From: Bacillota bacterium
GTDB taxonomy: Bacteria > Bacillota > Clostridia > Oscillospirales > Acutalibacteraceae
Direction: 5' to 3'
Length of the DNA: 64,000 nucleotides
NCBI GenBank assembly: GCA_023458755.1
Contig: JAEWYE010000076.1
Location: 183,589 to 247,588 of the forward strand
Part shown: positions 34,423 through 43,421 of the stretch, piece by piece
How positions within the stretch are numbered: the first letter of the stretch is position 1
How the letters are laid out: each line of letters starts with the position of its first letter
Translations under genes and position numbers: made by a program
The notes under the pieces: model-generated
The model's database searches: none
What the model was told of the DNA's origin: nothing
What the model saw: the letters and a program-made list of their open reading frames with translations, nothing else

Positions 34423-36297
34423 TTATTCCTCCTCTATTGCCTTAAAGTTACAGGATTCCATACATGCACCGCATTTGATGCACTTGTTTTGATCAATGAC
34501 AAACGGTTCTTTGATTTTGCCGGAAATTGCGCCCACCGGGCAAATTCTGCTGCACTTGGAGCAGCCTTTGCACTTTTCCGGTACAATAAAGATGGTTCTT
34601 AACGCTTTGCAGTTGTGCGACGGGCATTTCTTATCGACAACATGCGCAATATATTCATCGTGGAAATATTTAAGGGTACTTACAACCGGAGAAGCCGCGG
34701 ATTTTCCAAGTCCGCACAGCGCGGTACTGGAAATGGTATCCGCCAAAAGTTCCAGTGTATCAATATCTTCGAGCGTACCTTTGCCCTGCACGATTTTTTC
34801 AAGAATTTCGAGCATACGCTTTGTTCCCTCTCTGCAGGGAACACATTTGCCGCAGGATTCATTTTGGGTGAAGTTCATGAAGAACCTGGCAACTTCAACC
34901 ATGCAGGTGCGGTCATCCATAACCACCAGACCGCCGGAACCGATCATAGCGCCTACTTTTTTAAGAGAGTCAAAATCCAACGGCAGGTCCAGATGTTCCT
35001 GGGTCAGACATCCGCCGGAAGGGCCGCCGATTTGAACCGCTTTCATTTCTCCGCCGCCCTTGATACCTCCGCCGATATCAAAAATGACTTCGCGGAGTGT
35101 GGTGCCCATCGGGACTTCGATCAAACCGGTGTTTTTTACGTTTCCGGTAAGAGCAAACGCTTTGGTTCCCGGGCTGTTTTCGGGGCCGATTCCGCGGAAC
35201 CACTCCGCACCGTTTAAAATAATCAGCGGAACGTTGGCAAACGTTTCAACATTGTTCAAAACGGTCGGTTTGCCGAACAAGCCTTGCTCCACCGTTCTTG
35301 GCGGCTTCACGCGCGGCATACCTCTTTGTCCTTCGATGGACGCGGTCAGAGCACTGCCCTCACCGCAGACGAACGCACCGGCTCCCTGATTAATATGTAT
35401 GGTAAAGTCAAAGCCGGAACCCAGAATGTTCTCGCCGAGCAGCCCGAGCTCGGTTGCTTTTTCAATGGCAATTTTCAAGCGCTTTACCGCCAGCGGGTAT
35501 TCCGCTCTTACGTAGAGATAGCCTTCTTGAGCGCCGACCGCAAGACCGGCAATCATCATACCTTCCAGCACACGGTGCGCGTCGCCCTCCATAACGCTTC
35601 TGTCCATGAATGCGCCCGGATCACCTTCGTCACCGTTGCAGACTACATATTTAACAGGTTCTACCTGTGATTTTACCTGTGTCCACTTTTTGCCCGCCGG
35701 GAATCCGCCGCCGCCGCGGCCTCTCAAATTACTGTCACAGATTTGCTGAATGATTTCATCCTGTGACATGTGGAACAGTGCTTTTTCAAACGCGCTGTAT
35801 CCGCCGTACGCAATGTACTCTTTAATGGATTCTGTGTTGATGTGTCCGCAGTGCTCCAATACCGTTCTGGTCTGTTTGCTGTAAAAAGGAATCTCGGACT
35901 GCTTGGCGTAAACCTTGCCGTCCTGCTTGTACAAAAGGCGTTCGATCGGTTCATCACCGACTAAACTTTTTTCTACGATTTCTTCACAGTCTTCCGGTTG
36001 TACTTTAATATACAGCCAGCCGTACGGTTCGATTCGAAGAAGCGGCCCCATTTCGCAGAAGCCGTGGCATCCGCTCTTTTTTACGCCGACTTCAGGGCCG
36101 TGCGGTTCATCGGAAAGCTCAACTGTATAGCTTAAGCCGCGATCCGCGATAATCTGCTGCAAACGTTCCAAAATTTGCAGGGAACCGCCCGCAACACAAC
36201 CTGTGCCCGCACAGACAAGCACTTTCTTATATTCGCTATCCAAAGACTTTTTATATTTTACGCGCAGTTCTTCCAACTGCTTGCTGTTTGTTATCAT
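34423..36297 (-). CDS. hydB: NADH-binding diaphorase subunit of the bifurcating hydrogenase (NuoF-like)
   Basis: A 624-residue flavoprotein. The N-terminal thioredoxin-like [2Fe-2S] domain has CAGTGCVAGG and CHGFCEMGP. The FMN/NADH core has NLRGRGGGGFPAGKKW and GAGAFVCGEGSAL. ESCGKCVPCREGT binds a [4Fe-4S] cluster, and the C-terminal ferredoxin domain carries two more (CKGCSKCSRICP and CIKCGACMESCN). This domain order is that of HydB in trimeric and tetrameric bifurcating hydrogenases. The start at 36297 overlaps the hydC stop by 4 bases. Confidence 0.95.
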   Translation of the reverse strand: MITNSKQLEELRVKYKKSLDSEYKKVLVCAGTGCVAGGSLQILERLQQIIADRGLSYTVELSDEPHGPEVGVKKSGCHGFCEMGPLLRIEPYGWLYIKVQPEDCEEIVEKSLVGDEPIERLLYKQDGKVYAKQSEIPFYSKQTRTVLEHCGHINTESIKEYIAYGGYSAFEKALFHMSQDEIIQQICDSNLRGRGGGGFPAGKKWTQVKSQVEPVKYVVCNGDEGDPGAFMDRSVMEGDAHRVLEGMMIAGLAVGAQEGYLYVRAEYPLAVKRLKIAIEKATELGLLGENILGSGFDFTIHINQGAGAFVCGEGSALTASIEGQRGMPRVKPPRTVEQGLFGKPTVLNNVETFANVPLIILNGAEWFRGIGPENSPGTKAFALTGNVKNTGLIEVPMGTTLREVIFDIGGGIKGGGEMKAVQIGGPSGGCLTQEHLDLPLDFDSLKKVGAMIGSGGLVVMDDRTCMVEVARFFMNFTQNESCGKCVPCREGTKRMLEILEKIVQGKGTLEDIDTLELLADTISSTALCGLGKSAASPVVSTLKYFHDEYIAHVVDKKCPSHNCKALRTIFIVPEKCKGCSKCSRICPVGAISGKIKEPFVIDQNKCIKCGACMESCNFKAIEEE

Positions 36298-36776
36298 TGT
36301 TTTTCCGCCTCCTGAATGGATTTAATCAGTTCTTTTGCCGTTTCGGGAGTCATAGAAGGATGAACTTTGTCGTTTACCGTAACGACCGGAGCCAAACCGC
36401 ACGCACCAAGACAGGATACGGTTTCAACCGTAAACATCATATCGTCCGTGGTACTCTTTTTATCGGACAATTTCAATACTTTGCGCATTTCCTCCAAAAT
36501 CGGAATGGACTTACGAACATGGCAGGCCGTACCGTTGCATACGCGAATTACATATTTTCCTTTTGGCTCCAGCGAGAAATTCTCGTAAAAAGTAGCCACA
36601 CTGCAAATTTTAGCGGTGCTGATTTGAATTTTCTCTGCCACATATTCCAAAACATCCTGCGGCAAATAGCGGTACTCACGCTGAATATCCTGCAAAATAG
36701 AGATTGTATTCGTGCTGTCGTAGTTATGCTGCTGCAAAATTTTGTCTACCGTACTGTAGTCAATTTTTGTTTCCAT
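36294..36776 (-). CDS. hydC: NuoE-like [2Fe-2S] subunit of the bifurcating hydrogenase
   Basis: A 160-residue thioredoxin-like ferredoxin. A helical N-terminal region (LQDIQREYRYLPQDVLEYVAE, ATFYENF) precedes the [2Fe-2S] ligands in CNGTACHVR and CLGACGLAP. It passes electrons within HydABC. The ATG at 36776 has CTGGAGGAG upstream; an in-frame extension to 36842 precedes that site and is rejected. First gene of hydC-hydB-hydA. Confidence 0.94.
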   Translation of the reverse strand: METKIDYSTVDKILQQHNYDSTNTISILQDIQREYRYLPQDVLEYVAEKIQISTAKICSVATFYENFSLEPKGKYVIRVCNGTACHVRKSIPILEEMRKVLKLSDKKSTTDDMMFTVETVSCLGACGLAPVVTVNDKVHPSMTPETAKELIKSIQEAEKQ

Positions 36777-37386
36777 TTGTCTCCTCCAGTTTAAAATCTC
36801 ACATTTTTCGTTCGTAACTTCACCAAAAAATTGATAATTCATTATTCCAATGATTGTTAAAAAATTATCATAATAAGTATACCTGATGAGACATATTTAC
36901 GTCAATAGCCATACCCATAACAGAAAGCTGAAAAACAAGCTGAATTTCTAGTGAAATCTTATAGATTCAAGGCAATCATTGGATAAATTAGTAATATTTT
37001 GTAATTATATGAGATTATCTTCAATATTCTTACTGTTTAACTTTATAATGCAAATATACTATAAATAACATAGTAACTAATACGCGATATTAGTACATTC
37101 TATATGTATATAACAATATTTCTGCCATGGGGCATTTACACCAATGTTATCAACTATCTTGGACTAGCCCCCCGTTTAAACTTGTGATACCTAGAATCTT
37201 ATATTTATTTAAATTTTATAAAACAATTTCCATAAATTGATCTGGTTTACATAATTTTCAGTGTTGTGCTTTTGTTTGGTTAGTGTTACTATAAGGGCAC
37301 GGAAATGTTACAACTTTGTAACTATTCCTTACAGATTCAAACCGGGATTTGTAAAACATAAAACGAAATGGAAAAGGAGCAACGAA
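36777..37386. other. A+T-rich intergenic region between divergent hydC and the CAP-protein gene
   Basis: 610 bases with no convincing gene. Apart from the candidate Rex site it is A+T-rich and low in structure. A loose GGGGC/GCCCC pairing around 37130-37172 was seen but has a long loop and no known motif. Confidence 0.6.
36854..36871. promoter_or_regulatory. Candidate Rex operator upstream of hydCBA
   Basis: TTGTTAA-AAAA-TTATCAT compared with the Rex consensus TTGTTAA-N4-TTAACAA: a perfect left half-site and five of seven in the right half. It lies 78 bases before the hydC start. Rex is a repressor released by NADH and commonly controls hydrogenase and fermentation genes in Clostridia. Confidence 0.5.
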
Positions 37387-38448
37387 ATGAAGAGAAAAAT
37401 TATTGCGATTATCGCATGTATTCTTGTAGCAGGAACAGCCGGTGTATCCGCTAAAACCATTACTTCTGCAAATGCGCAAAGTACTGTGGCCAATACAGTA
37501 AGTACATCCGCATACGCTGCTGCGAATAAGGATACAACCACAAACAGCCCGACTGCGAAAGCATCCGTGCAACCAGCAGCCGCAGCAGCAACAAAGAACT
37601 GCCCGCTCACTCAAAATGCAGCTGCAAACTCTACAGCTGCCCCGACCACAAGCACTCCAGTTACCAACCAAGTAGCCGGTACTGCTAACAATACAGCATC
37701 CAGCAGTTGTCCGTTTAATTATGTAAATGGAGTAAGCGTAACCAACTGTCCGACCAGCACAAAAAATTGCATCAACAATATTTGTCTGAAAAATCCAAGC
37801 AACTGCACAACTGGACAAATTTGCACGGTTAACGCCCAGAATTGTGCAATCAGCAACAACCTTGCTGCTATCTTAAATAATGCAAACTACAAATATGTAA
37901 TTGCTTCCGGCAACTGCAAGAACGGCAGCACAAACACCACAGTAAGTAAACCTTCTGCAAGTTCTGCTCCTGCCGCTTCCAGCAAACCCAGCACCTCTAC
38001 TGCACCGAGCAGCAAACCAGCTAGTTCAACAGCTCCGAGCACGGCTCCACAGTCCGGCTCCAGCTTCTCTGCCTTCCAAAATCAAGTGATTCAATTGGTA
38101 AACGAGCAAAGAGCTGCCAACGGCTTAAAACCATTAACCGCCAATGCTCAGCTGACAAACACCGCTACATTAAAATCTCAAGACATGGCAAAGCTGAATT
38201 ATTTCGACCATACCTCCCCAACCTACGGTTCTCCGTTTGACATGATGAAGAAATATGGTATCTCTTATCGTACCGCCGGTGAAAACATTGCAATGGGTCA
38301 AACTACTCCGGCACAAGTTATGCAAGGCTGGATGAATTCTCCGGGCCATCGCGCAAACATTTTGAACGCTTCCTTCACCCAAATCGGTGTCGGTATTGCA
38401 AAAAATGCGCAAGGCCAGCTCATTTGGACTCAACAGTTCATCGGGTAA
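37387..38448 (+). CDS. Secreted CAP-domain (SCP-like) protein with a Cys-rich region
   Basis: 353 residues. A signal peptide (MKRKIIAIIACILVAGTAGVSA) is followed by an Ala/Thr/Ser-rich stretch, then a Cys-rich segment (about residues 100-180, with CPF, NCP, NCINNIC, NCTTGQIC, NCAI and GNCKNGS, roughly ten Cys), then a Ser/Pro/Ala-rich linker. The C-terminal CAP domain (from about residue 230) has LVNEQRAANGLKPL, HTSPTYGSPFDMM, GENIAMG and NSPGHRANILN, like the YkwD group found in spore or cell-envelope proteins. The ATG at 37387 has AAAAGGAGC upstream. The substrate or partner is unknown. Confidence 0.87.
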   Translation: MKRKIIAIIACILVAGTAGVSAKTITSANAQSTVANTVSTSAYAAANKDTTTNSPTAKASVQPAAAAATKNCPLTQNAAANSTAAPTTSTPVTNQVAGTANNTASSSCPFNYVNGVSVTNCPTSTKNCINNICLKNPSNCTTGQICTVNAQNCAISNNLAAILNNANYKYVIASGNCKNGSTNTTVSKPSASSAPAASSKPSTSTAPSSKPASSTAPSTAPQSGSSFSAFQNQVIQLVNEQRAANGLKPLTANAQLTNTATLKSQDMAKLNYFDHTSPTYGSPFDMMKKYGISYRTAGENIAMGQTTPAQVMQGWMNSPGHRANILNASFTQIGVGIAKNAQGQLIWTQQFIG

Positions 38449-38468
38449 CAATTTTATACACAGTAAAA

Positions 38469-38502
38469 CAGGAGCTTGCCGCGTGGCAGGCTCCTGTTTT
38501 TT
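38469..38502. terminator. Terminator after the CAP-protein gene
   Basis: Stem CAGGAGCTTGCC at 38469-38480 with GGCAGGCTCCTG at 38485-38496 (one G-T wobble) and a T run to 38502. It lies between convergent genes and may also end the DUF1540 transcript. Confidence 0.87.
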
Positions 38503-38514
38503 ATATATTCAGAT

Positions 38515-38706
38515 TCAGCCGTTTTTCGCTTTGAAGGACTCGCAGTCTGTGCACTGAACCTGTGTCGGGTTCTGTTCGTGGGTGCCCACATTGATCTTAT
38601 CCAAAGAACAGTAATCCTTGCTTTCGCAATGATATTCACACTGCTGCACGGTGCATCCAATGCTCTGATTTGCGCGGTTTTTATCCATGTCCATATTGTT
38701 TTGCAT
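38515..38706 (-). CDS. Small Cys-rich DUF1540 protein
   Basis: 63 residues with the DUF1540 pattern: GCTVQQCEYHCESKDYC followed by LDKINVGTH and ending in QCTDCESF, six Cys in all. Such proteins are common in sporulating Clostridia and probably bind a metal; their function is unknown. ATG at 38706 with AAGGAG upstream. Monocistronic. Confidence 0.85.
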   Translation of the reverse strand: MQNNMDMDKNRANQSIGCTVQQCEYHCESKDYCSLDKINVGTHEQNPTQVQCTDCESFKAKNG

Positions 38707-38822
38707 AATTGTATCTCCTTTTTATTCTAATATTTTTCTGGTTTTAAGAATGAGAAAACAATCAAGATCTTTTTATGTTTTCTCACAAAAATCAGCGTTT
38801 CTTATTCTGCCCACGTTTTCGC

Positions 38823-38880
38823 AAAATATGAAAACCGGCAAACAACTTTGCAAAAAGCTGTTTGTCGGTTTTCATATTTT
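38823..38880 (-). terminator. Long hairpin terminator of hflX
   Basis: A 26-base arm at 38823-38848 pairs with 38855-38880 with only one wobble and one mismatch (AAAATATGAAAACCGG and its complement at the base). A T run follows on the minus strand. The hflX stop lies 24 bases upstream. Confidence 0.85.
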
Positions 38881-38903
38881 AAAATTAGCATATATTAAAA
38901 TGA

Positions 38904-40154
38904 TTATTTTATCTCGTATTCCTTCACCTGCTCCAGCAGGGCAGGGCTGACTAAAGTCAAAAGCTTCAGTCCGTTTTCCGTGAATTCCTCACTCAGGATA
39001 ATCCCGTCTTTACGGATTTGCGCGGCAAGTCCGCTTTTTGAAAAAGGAAGCAGCAATTCAACCTGTACCGTCTTAATCGGAAGATTTTTTTCAATTATAT
39101 CCAATAAATCATCTATTCCCGTACCTGCGGCAGCACTGATGCGAACTGCGTTTCCTATCATAGGCATATCGTGAATACTGGGCACTAAGTCGCATTTGTT
39201 CAAAACAGAAATAATTGGACGATCCTTGCACCCAAGCTCCGCAAGCAGATTGCGGGTGACTTCCAAATGTACCTGTGCTTCGCTGCTGGAAGCGTCGCAT
39301 ACATTTAAAATGATATCTGCGGTAGCTGCCTGCTCCAGTGTGGATTTAAATGCCTGAATTAAATGATGCGGAAGGCGGCGTACAAAGCCGACGGTATCAA
39401 TCAGCATGACAGTTGTACCGCTGGGCAGTTTCAGTGCGCGTGCGGTAGGGTCCAGCGTGGCAAACAGCATATCCTGTGCCAGTACACCTGCCTGCGTCAA
39501 GTAATTCATTAATGTGCTTTTCCCTGCATTGGTGTAGCCTACCAGCGCAACCGTAATTACACCGTCCTTCTGACGGCGGCGGTTAATCTGCTCGCGGTGC
39601 TTTTCCACCAATTCCAACTGTTCCTTGAGCGTGTCAATGCGGCGGTGAATATGGCGGCGGTCGGTCTCCAGCTTACTTTCACCCGGACCTCGTGTTCCGA
39701 TTCCGCCGCCAAGGCGGGAAAGCGCTGTTCCCTTGCCGGACAATCGGGGAAGCATATATTTTAACTGCGCAAGTTCCACCTGCAATTTGCCTTCTTTTGA
39801 CTTTGCACGGGACGCAAAAATATCCAGTATCAGCATGGTGCGGTCCACCACACGGATTCCGCTGATTTTCTCAATATTTCGAATTTGCGTGGGTGACAGC
39901 TCACAGTCAAAAATGAGTAAATCAATGTCATGCAATTTGACGGTGTCCGCAATTTCTTCCATCATACCGGAGCCAACACAGGTGGCGGTATCCGGTGACG
40001 GGCGCTTCTGTGTTACAGCGCCGAAAGGTTCCGCTCCCGCACTGCGTGTCAATTCGTATAGCTCCGCCAGGGATGCCTGTACGTCATAATCTCCCGTATC
40101 CAATTCAACCAGCAGTGCCAGTTCCGGTCTGCTGTCATTTTCATACATTTCCAT
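38904..40154 (-). CDS. hflX: Ribosome-associated GTPase HflX
   Basis: 416 residues. The N-terminal HflX domain includes GSGMMEEI and FDCELSPTQIRNIE. The glycine-rich linker GGGIGTRGPGESKLE and a coiled helical region follow. The GTPase domain has VALVGYTNAGKSTLMN (G1), DPTAR (G2), DTVGF (G3) and NKCD (G4). HflX splits stalled or heat-damaged ribosomes. ATG at 40154 with GAGGGAAAG upstream. It flanks the phage-derived cassette, with 270 non-coding bases between. Confidence 0.94.
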   Translation of the reverse strand: MEMYENDSRPELALLVELDTGDYDVQASLAELYELTRSAGAEPFGAVTQKRPSPDTATCVGSGMMEEIADTVKLHDIDLLIFDCELSPTQIRNIEKISGIRVVDRTMLILDIFASRAKSKEGKLQVELAQLKYMLPRLSGKGTALSRLGGGIGTRGPGESKLETDRRHIHRRIDTLKEQLELVEKHREQINRRRQKDGVITVALVGYTNAGKSTLMNYLTQAGVLAQDMLFATLDPTARALKLPSGTTVMLIDTVGFVRRLPHHLIQAFKSTLEQAATADIILNVCDASSSEAQVHLEVTRNLLAELGCKDRPIISVLNKCDLVPSIHDMPMIGNAVRISAAAGTGIDDLLDIIEKNLPIKTVQVELLLPFSKSGLAAQIRKDGIILSEEFTENGLKLLTLVSPALLEQVKEYEIK

Positions 40155-40424
40155 TGGCGCTTTCCCTCATATCATTTTCTTATACTACTATTCAATTAAA
40201 AAGTATATAAAATTAAAAATTAAATCGAAACCTTGCATTTATAGGTTTTGACGCAGATTTTTATCAATACTTTTATTGGAGATTCGTATTAAATCGCATT
40301 TCAGCGCACTGTCTCAATACAGATTCTGACCAGACGCCTGATTTTTGAAATCCGTAATCTTGTATATTCATAATATTACATCTTATGCAGGCAGTCAACA
40401 AAAACCGACGGAATACGCATTCTT

Positions 40425-40898
40425 TCAGCGCAGCGCAATGTAAAAATACTGATTGCCGCTGCAGTTCATATTCAAAAAATAGCCGCCCGTCTGCGGCGCA
40501 CTTTGCGATTGGCTGAGTTTCACTTGATTCCCGCCCAAAAGAATACCGGGCGTATTCGCGGTCGTCGTGGCAGCGGCGGCATTGATATACGTATATTGTT
40601 TATTTGGGTCATATTCCGACATTGGCCGGATGCGATGAAAAACAAAAATGGCACGCGGCGCAAACGGCAGTTCAAACTCGCAGTTTTCCTGTCCGTTGCC
40701 CGCAAGCATTCCGGTTGCGATCGGTTGTTCCAACGCGGTGCGGTCACCCGCCGAGAGATGTGCGGCTTTATCTGCCAAATGATTTCCCAAAATCGTATCC
40801 AGCAGAACATTGTCTTCTACAAAATCACTGCGCTTCGGTTTATCGGTTCCCACCCAATTATTTAACCCTAAATGCGGGGTTTTATTCGTTGTCGGCAT
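40425..40898 (-). CDS. Phage tail-fibre-like protein
   Basis: 157 residues at the distal end of the cassette, where fibre genes lie. The N terminus (TPHLGLNNWVGTDKPKRSDFVEDNVLLD) resembles the short baseplate-attachment segment of fibre proteins in clostridial PBSX-like phages. The rest is beta-rich with FELPFAPRAIFVFHR and the terminal NQYFYIALR. It is short for a receptor-binding fibre and no chaperone gene follows. ATG at 40898 with GAAAGGAAG upstream. Function is inferred from position and the N-terminal segment. Confidence 0.6.
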   Translation of the reverse strand: MPTTNKTPHLGLNNWVGTDKPKRSDFVEDNVLLDTILGNHLADKAAHLSAGDRTALEQPIATGMLAGNGQENCEFELPFAPRAIFVFHRIRPMSEYDPNKQYTYINAAAATTTANTPGILLGGNQVKLSQSQSAPQTGGYFLNMNCSGNQYFYIALR

Positions 40899-41036
40899 AG
40901 CGGAAATTCTTCCTTTCTATCTGTTAATTTCTGTTGGTTCCTCGTTTTTTCTCAAAATATTTTAGATTATGTGCAAATTTATCAAAGGAATAATACGAAT
41001 CTTGTTTGAGGAAAAAATTGCATAGGGAAATTCCGA

Positions 41037-41615
41037 TTACGCATGGTTGTCAATCTGGTTCCAGGTCAACTCCTGTGCGTCCAAGCTGTCAAACGTATTG
41101 TCCTGAGCATCAAGAAAATTCCAAGTAAGGGAACCAAAATCAAACGCACAGACAAGATGCGCCGGAAGAAATTCATTTGCCGCTGCAATGATCTCCGCCT
41201 GTGTCGAATAAGCGCCAAGAGACTCAATGTAATTGATATACAGTTCCTTATCCGCAATTTTTTCGCTCATTGAGATTCTTAAACCAGCGGCTATCATTGC
41301 CCGCTCCATACTCTCGCGTGTATAGTCGTTTACGGTCACCGCACTTCGGTAAAGCAGCATACTTCGGCGATCCTCAACCGCCAGATTCTCTTTCTTCGGG
41401 CCAAACGCCTGTTCACGCAGAGACAGACCGTAATCAACGGCTGTCGGAATAAACACTTCATTTTTCAGTTCTTCGATACCCTCATAAATAAGATTCATTC
41501 CTTCCGCGTAAGCTTCAAGTTCCGCGTCGATAAGGGAACTTCCGTTCAAACGGTACAAGCCGATTGGTTTCAGTTTGGCTGTCATAGAATCCAGTATATT
41601 CACGTTATCCGACAC
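41037..41615 (-). CDS. Baseplate protein, XkdU/DUF2313-like (tail protein I position)
   Basis: 192 residues. A helical N terminus (LDAELEAYAEGM-like, here SLIDAELEAYAEGMNLIYEGIEELK begins the motif) and SLREQAFGPKK fit the XkdU/YmfQ family that joins baseplate to fibres. The C terminus has a short repeat (NFLDAQDNTFDSLDAQELTWNQID). GTG start at 41615, overlapping the J gene by 11 bases. Confidence 0.75.
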   Translation of the reverse strand: MSDNVNILDSMTAKLKPIGLYRLNGSSLIDAELEAYAEGMNLIYEGIEELKNEVFIPTAVDYGLSLREQAFGPKKENLAVEDRRSMLLYRSAVTVNDYTRESMERAMIAAGLRISMSEKIADKELYINYIESLGAYSTQAEIIAAANEFLPAHLVCAFDFGSLTWNFLDAQDNTFDSLDAQELTWNQIDNHA

Positions 41616-42681
41616 CGTCCTTCAGTTCATCCACCCAAATTGGGCTGGCAACCGCAAGCTCGGTATCTTTCACTGCGGTGTCCATGGTAGAAGCTGCGTC
41701 AAACATATAATTTTTTACCATGCCGGTATGAAGGATTGCTTCGCCCACACGAGCCAGAATAACCGGCTCTCCAACAGAAAGCGTACTGAAATAATCGCTG
41801 ACAGCCGTTATGGTCGCCTGCTTTGCGGCATCAAATGTGCAGTTGGTTTCCGGTTTTATATAAACAAAGATTTCAAGCTGCACAATCGCCGCAGGATATA
41901 CTTTAACATCAACATTGATTTCACGCAGCTGATTTAATTCCGTTTGAATTTGTGAAAGAACATCTGCGTTGGGCACTGCCCCTTTTGCCGCCAGATATAA
42001 AGCAACCGTACCGCTGCCCTCCGCCCTCGGCTTTACTGTAACAGACTGAATCCCGTCATGTTTAAGGGCGTACTCCCGGTAAAACTGCGCGTTGGTTCCG
42101 TTTGAAATTTCCGCATAGCTTTGCAGTAAGCGTTCACGCAGTTCGTCGTCGCTTTCGCCGTCCGCCCCTCCGCTGAACGGCACCGAATTGGTAACCGATT
42201 CGATCCCGGCAGGCGGAGTTACCATTACCGTAACGGCATTTACCGCCGCATTTCCGCTTTGACCGCCTTCCTGCGCCTGCGCGGGAACGGTAACGGAGAG
42301 CTGCTGTGCGTTAAGTACTGCGGCCTGCGCCGTTATAAAACGTGTAGGATTCTCACCGGGTACAGAGCAAACCGTTCCAACAGGAATTTGCAAATCGTAC
42401 CCCAGCGCGGTTTTGCGCGAAAATGTTAAACTGCCCGACGCGGCAACCGCCTGCTTACGCTTGAGCCCGCGCTGCAAGGCGTGCATATCCAGCTGTTCCC
42501 CGAGCGCCGTCTGCGGGAAAGCCTGCCGTTTCAGCCAGTCCATTCCATTCCAAAGAGAATAAATTTCACCAGCCAGTACCTTAAGGCGAATGCCGATATC
42601 CGATGCATCGTCCGCTTCAAATCCGGCAAGGGAGCTGAATTTATTCTTCATTCTTGCTAAAATTGTATCATATGTTTCCAT
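41605..42681 (-). CDS. Baseplate J-like protein
   Basis: 358 residues of the gpJ/XkdT family, the wedge component linking hub to outer baseplate. Characteristic segments: ADDASDIGIRLKVLAGEIYSL near the N terminus, VPAQAQEGGQSGNAAVN, GADGESDDELRERLLQSYA, and YPAAIVQLEIFVYIKPE. Full length. The ATG at 42681 has GGGAGA 8 bases upstream; an ATG two codons earlier is too close to that site. Confidence 0.9.
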   Translation of the reverse strand: METYDTILARMKNKFSSLAGFEADDASDIGIRLKVLAGEIYSLWNGMDWLKRQAFPQTALGEQLDMHALQRGLKRKQAVAASGSLTFSRKTALGYDLQIPVGTVCSVPGENPTRFITAQAAVLNAQQLSVTVPAQAQEGGQSGNAAVNAVTVMVTPPAGIESVTNSVPFSGGADGESDDELRERLLQSYAEISNGTNAQFYREYALKHDGIQSVTVKPRAEGSGTVALYLAAKGAVPNADVLSQIQTELNQLREINVDVKVYPAAIVQLEIFVYIKPETNCTFDAAKQATITAVSDYFSTLSVGEPVILARVGEAILHTGMVKNYMFDAASTMDTAVKDTELAVASPIWVDELKDGVG

Positions 42682-42694
42682 TAACATTCTCCCT

Positions 42695-43051
42695 TTATAC
42701 TATACACGGAACAGATGCCGTCACACTGCTGTTCCCCTCCGTTGTCTGAAGAAAAACCGTTACGGAAAGTCGGCCGTCCGGTAAATCGGAACATTCCGCC
42801 TCTTCCACGGTAAGCTGCGGCATTGCCTTTAGAGCTTCCTGCGCCATGAACAGTGCGGCTGCGTTACGGTCGCTGTCGTTTGGCAGCAATGCGAAAAGGC
42901 GGCTGCCCAGAGAAGGATCATACGCAAAGCTGCCCTGTTTTACGCTCAGTCGGATAAACGCGCGCTGCAGTTGTTCCTGTAAACCGCCAATCGCAACAGG
43001 AATTCCGTTTGCGTTTACCGCCCAATCGCCGTTTGAAATCGCGGTATCCAT
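42695..43051 (-). CDS. gp25/GPW-like baseplate wedge protein
   Basis: 118 residues. RLSVKQGSFAYDPSLGSRLF is the typical core of this lysozyme-like baseplate family (compare R.S..GS..YDP..GS.L in XkdS-type proteins). ATG at 43051 with AAAGGAGGAT upstream; spaced 13 bases from J. Normal size. Confidence 0.85.
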   Translation of the reverse strand: MDTAISNGDWAVNANGIPVAIGGLQEQLQRAFIRLSVKQGSFAYDPSLGSRLFALLPNDSDRNAAALFMAQEALKAMPQLTVEEAECSDLPDGRLSVTVFLQTTEGNSSVTASVPCIV

Positions 43052-43057
43052 AAATGG

Positions 43058-43405
43058 CTATCCTCCTTTCGCGGCAAACACTTGACCGTTAATCACCACT
43101 TCACCGCTGTTTTTTAAATAAATGCTGGCACCGCCCGCAGAATAAAGCATAAGTTCGCCCGCCTGCAAGTCCTTTGCTTCCGCTAAAGTACCGACACAAA
43201 CATTCCCGGCATTACTCGCAAGGATGACCGCCTGTGCGCCGTCGGGCGGCAGACAGGCAATTCCGTAAGGTGCTGCTGCCGGAACATGGCGGTATTCACC
43301 CGTGCCCTGTGCCGCAATTTCCGTCTGTTCGCTGCCCGTAACTGTACCCAGCTGTGCCTGTGGCTGAGTTTTATGTGCGGCTATTATCTGCTGTGAAATC
43401 CACAT
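43058..43405 (-). CDS. Short baseplate spike-like protein (gpV/XkdR position)
   Basis: 115 residues. Beta-rich, with an OB-like first half (GTVTGSEQTEIAAQGTGEYR, PYGIACLPPDGAQAVIL) and a short C-terminal repeat segment (ASIYLKNSGEVVINGQVF) as in small central-spike proteins. The start at 43405 is preferred, as AAAGGCGG lies upstream; the longer frame to 43492 lies inside the hub gene. Identification rests on position and fold-like pattern. Confidence 0.7.
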   Translation of the reverse strand: MWISQQIIAAHKTQPQAQLGTVTGSEQTEIAAQGTGEYRHVPAAAPYGIACLPPDGAQAVILASNAGNVCVGTLAEAKDLQAGELMLYSAGGASIYLKNSGEVVINGQVFAAKGG

Positions 43406-43421
43406 GTATGCTTCCGCCTTT

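Noticed and set aside
33733..34602. 289-codon plus-strand frame
   Set aside because: It lies antisense to hydA and hydB and shows no family resemblance; those genes carry all cluster ligands on the other strand.
37130..37172. Possible riboswitch before the CAP-protein gene
   Set aside because: Only a 5-bp GGGGC/GCCCC pairing with a long loop; no known riboswitch core was recognised.
40155..40424. Attachment-site repeat flanking the phage cassette
   Set aside because: Comparison by eye with 50968-51158 found no direct repeat longer than chance, and no integrase is present.
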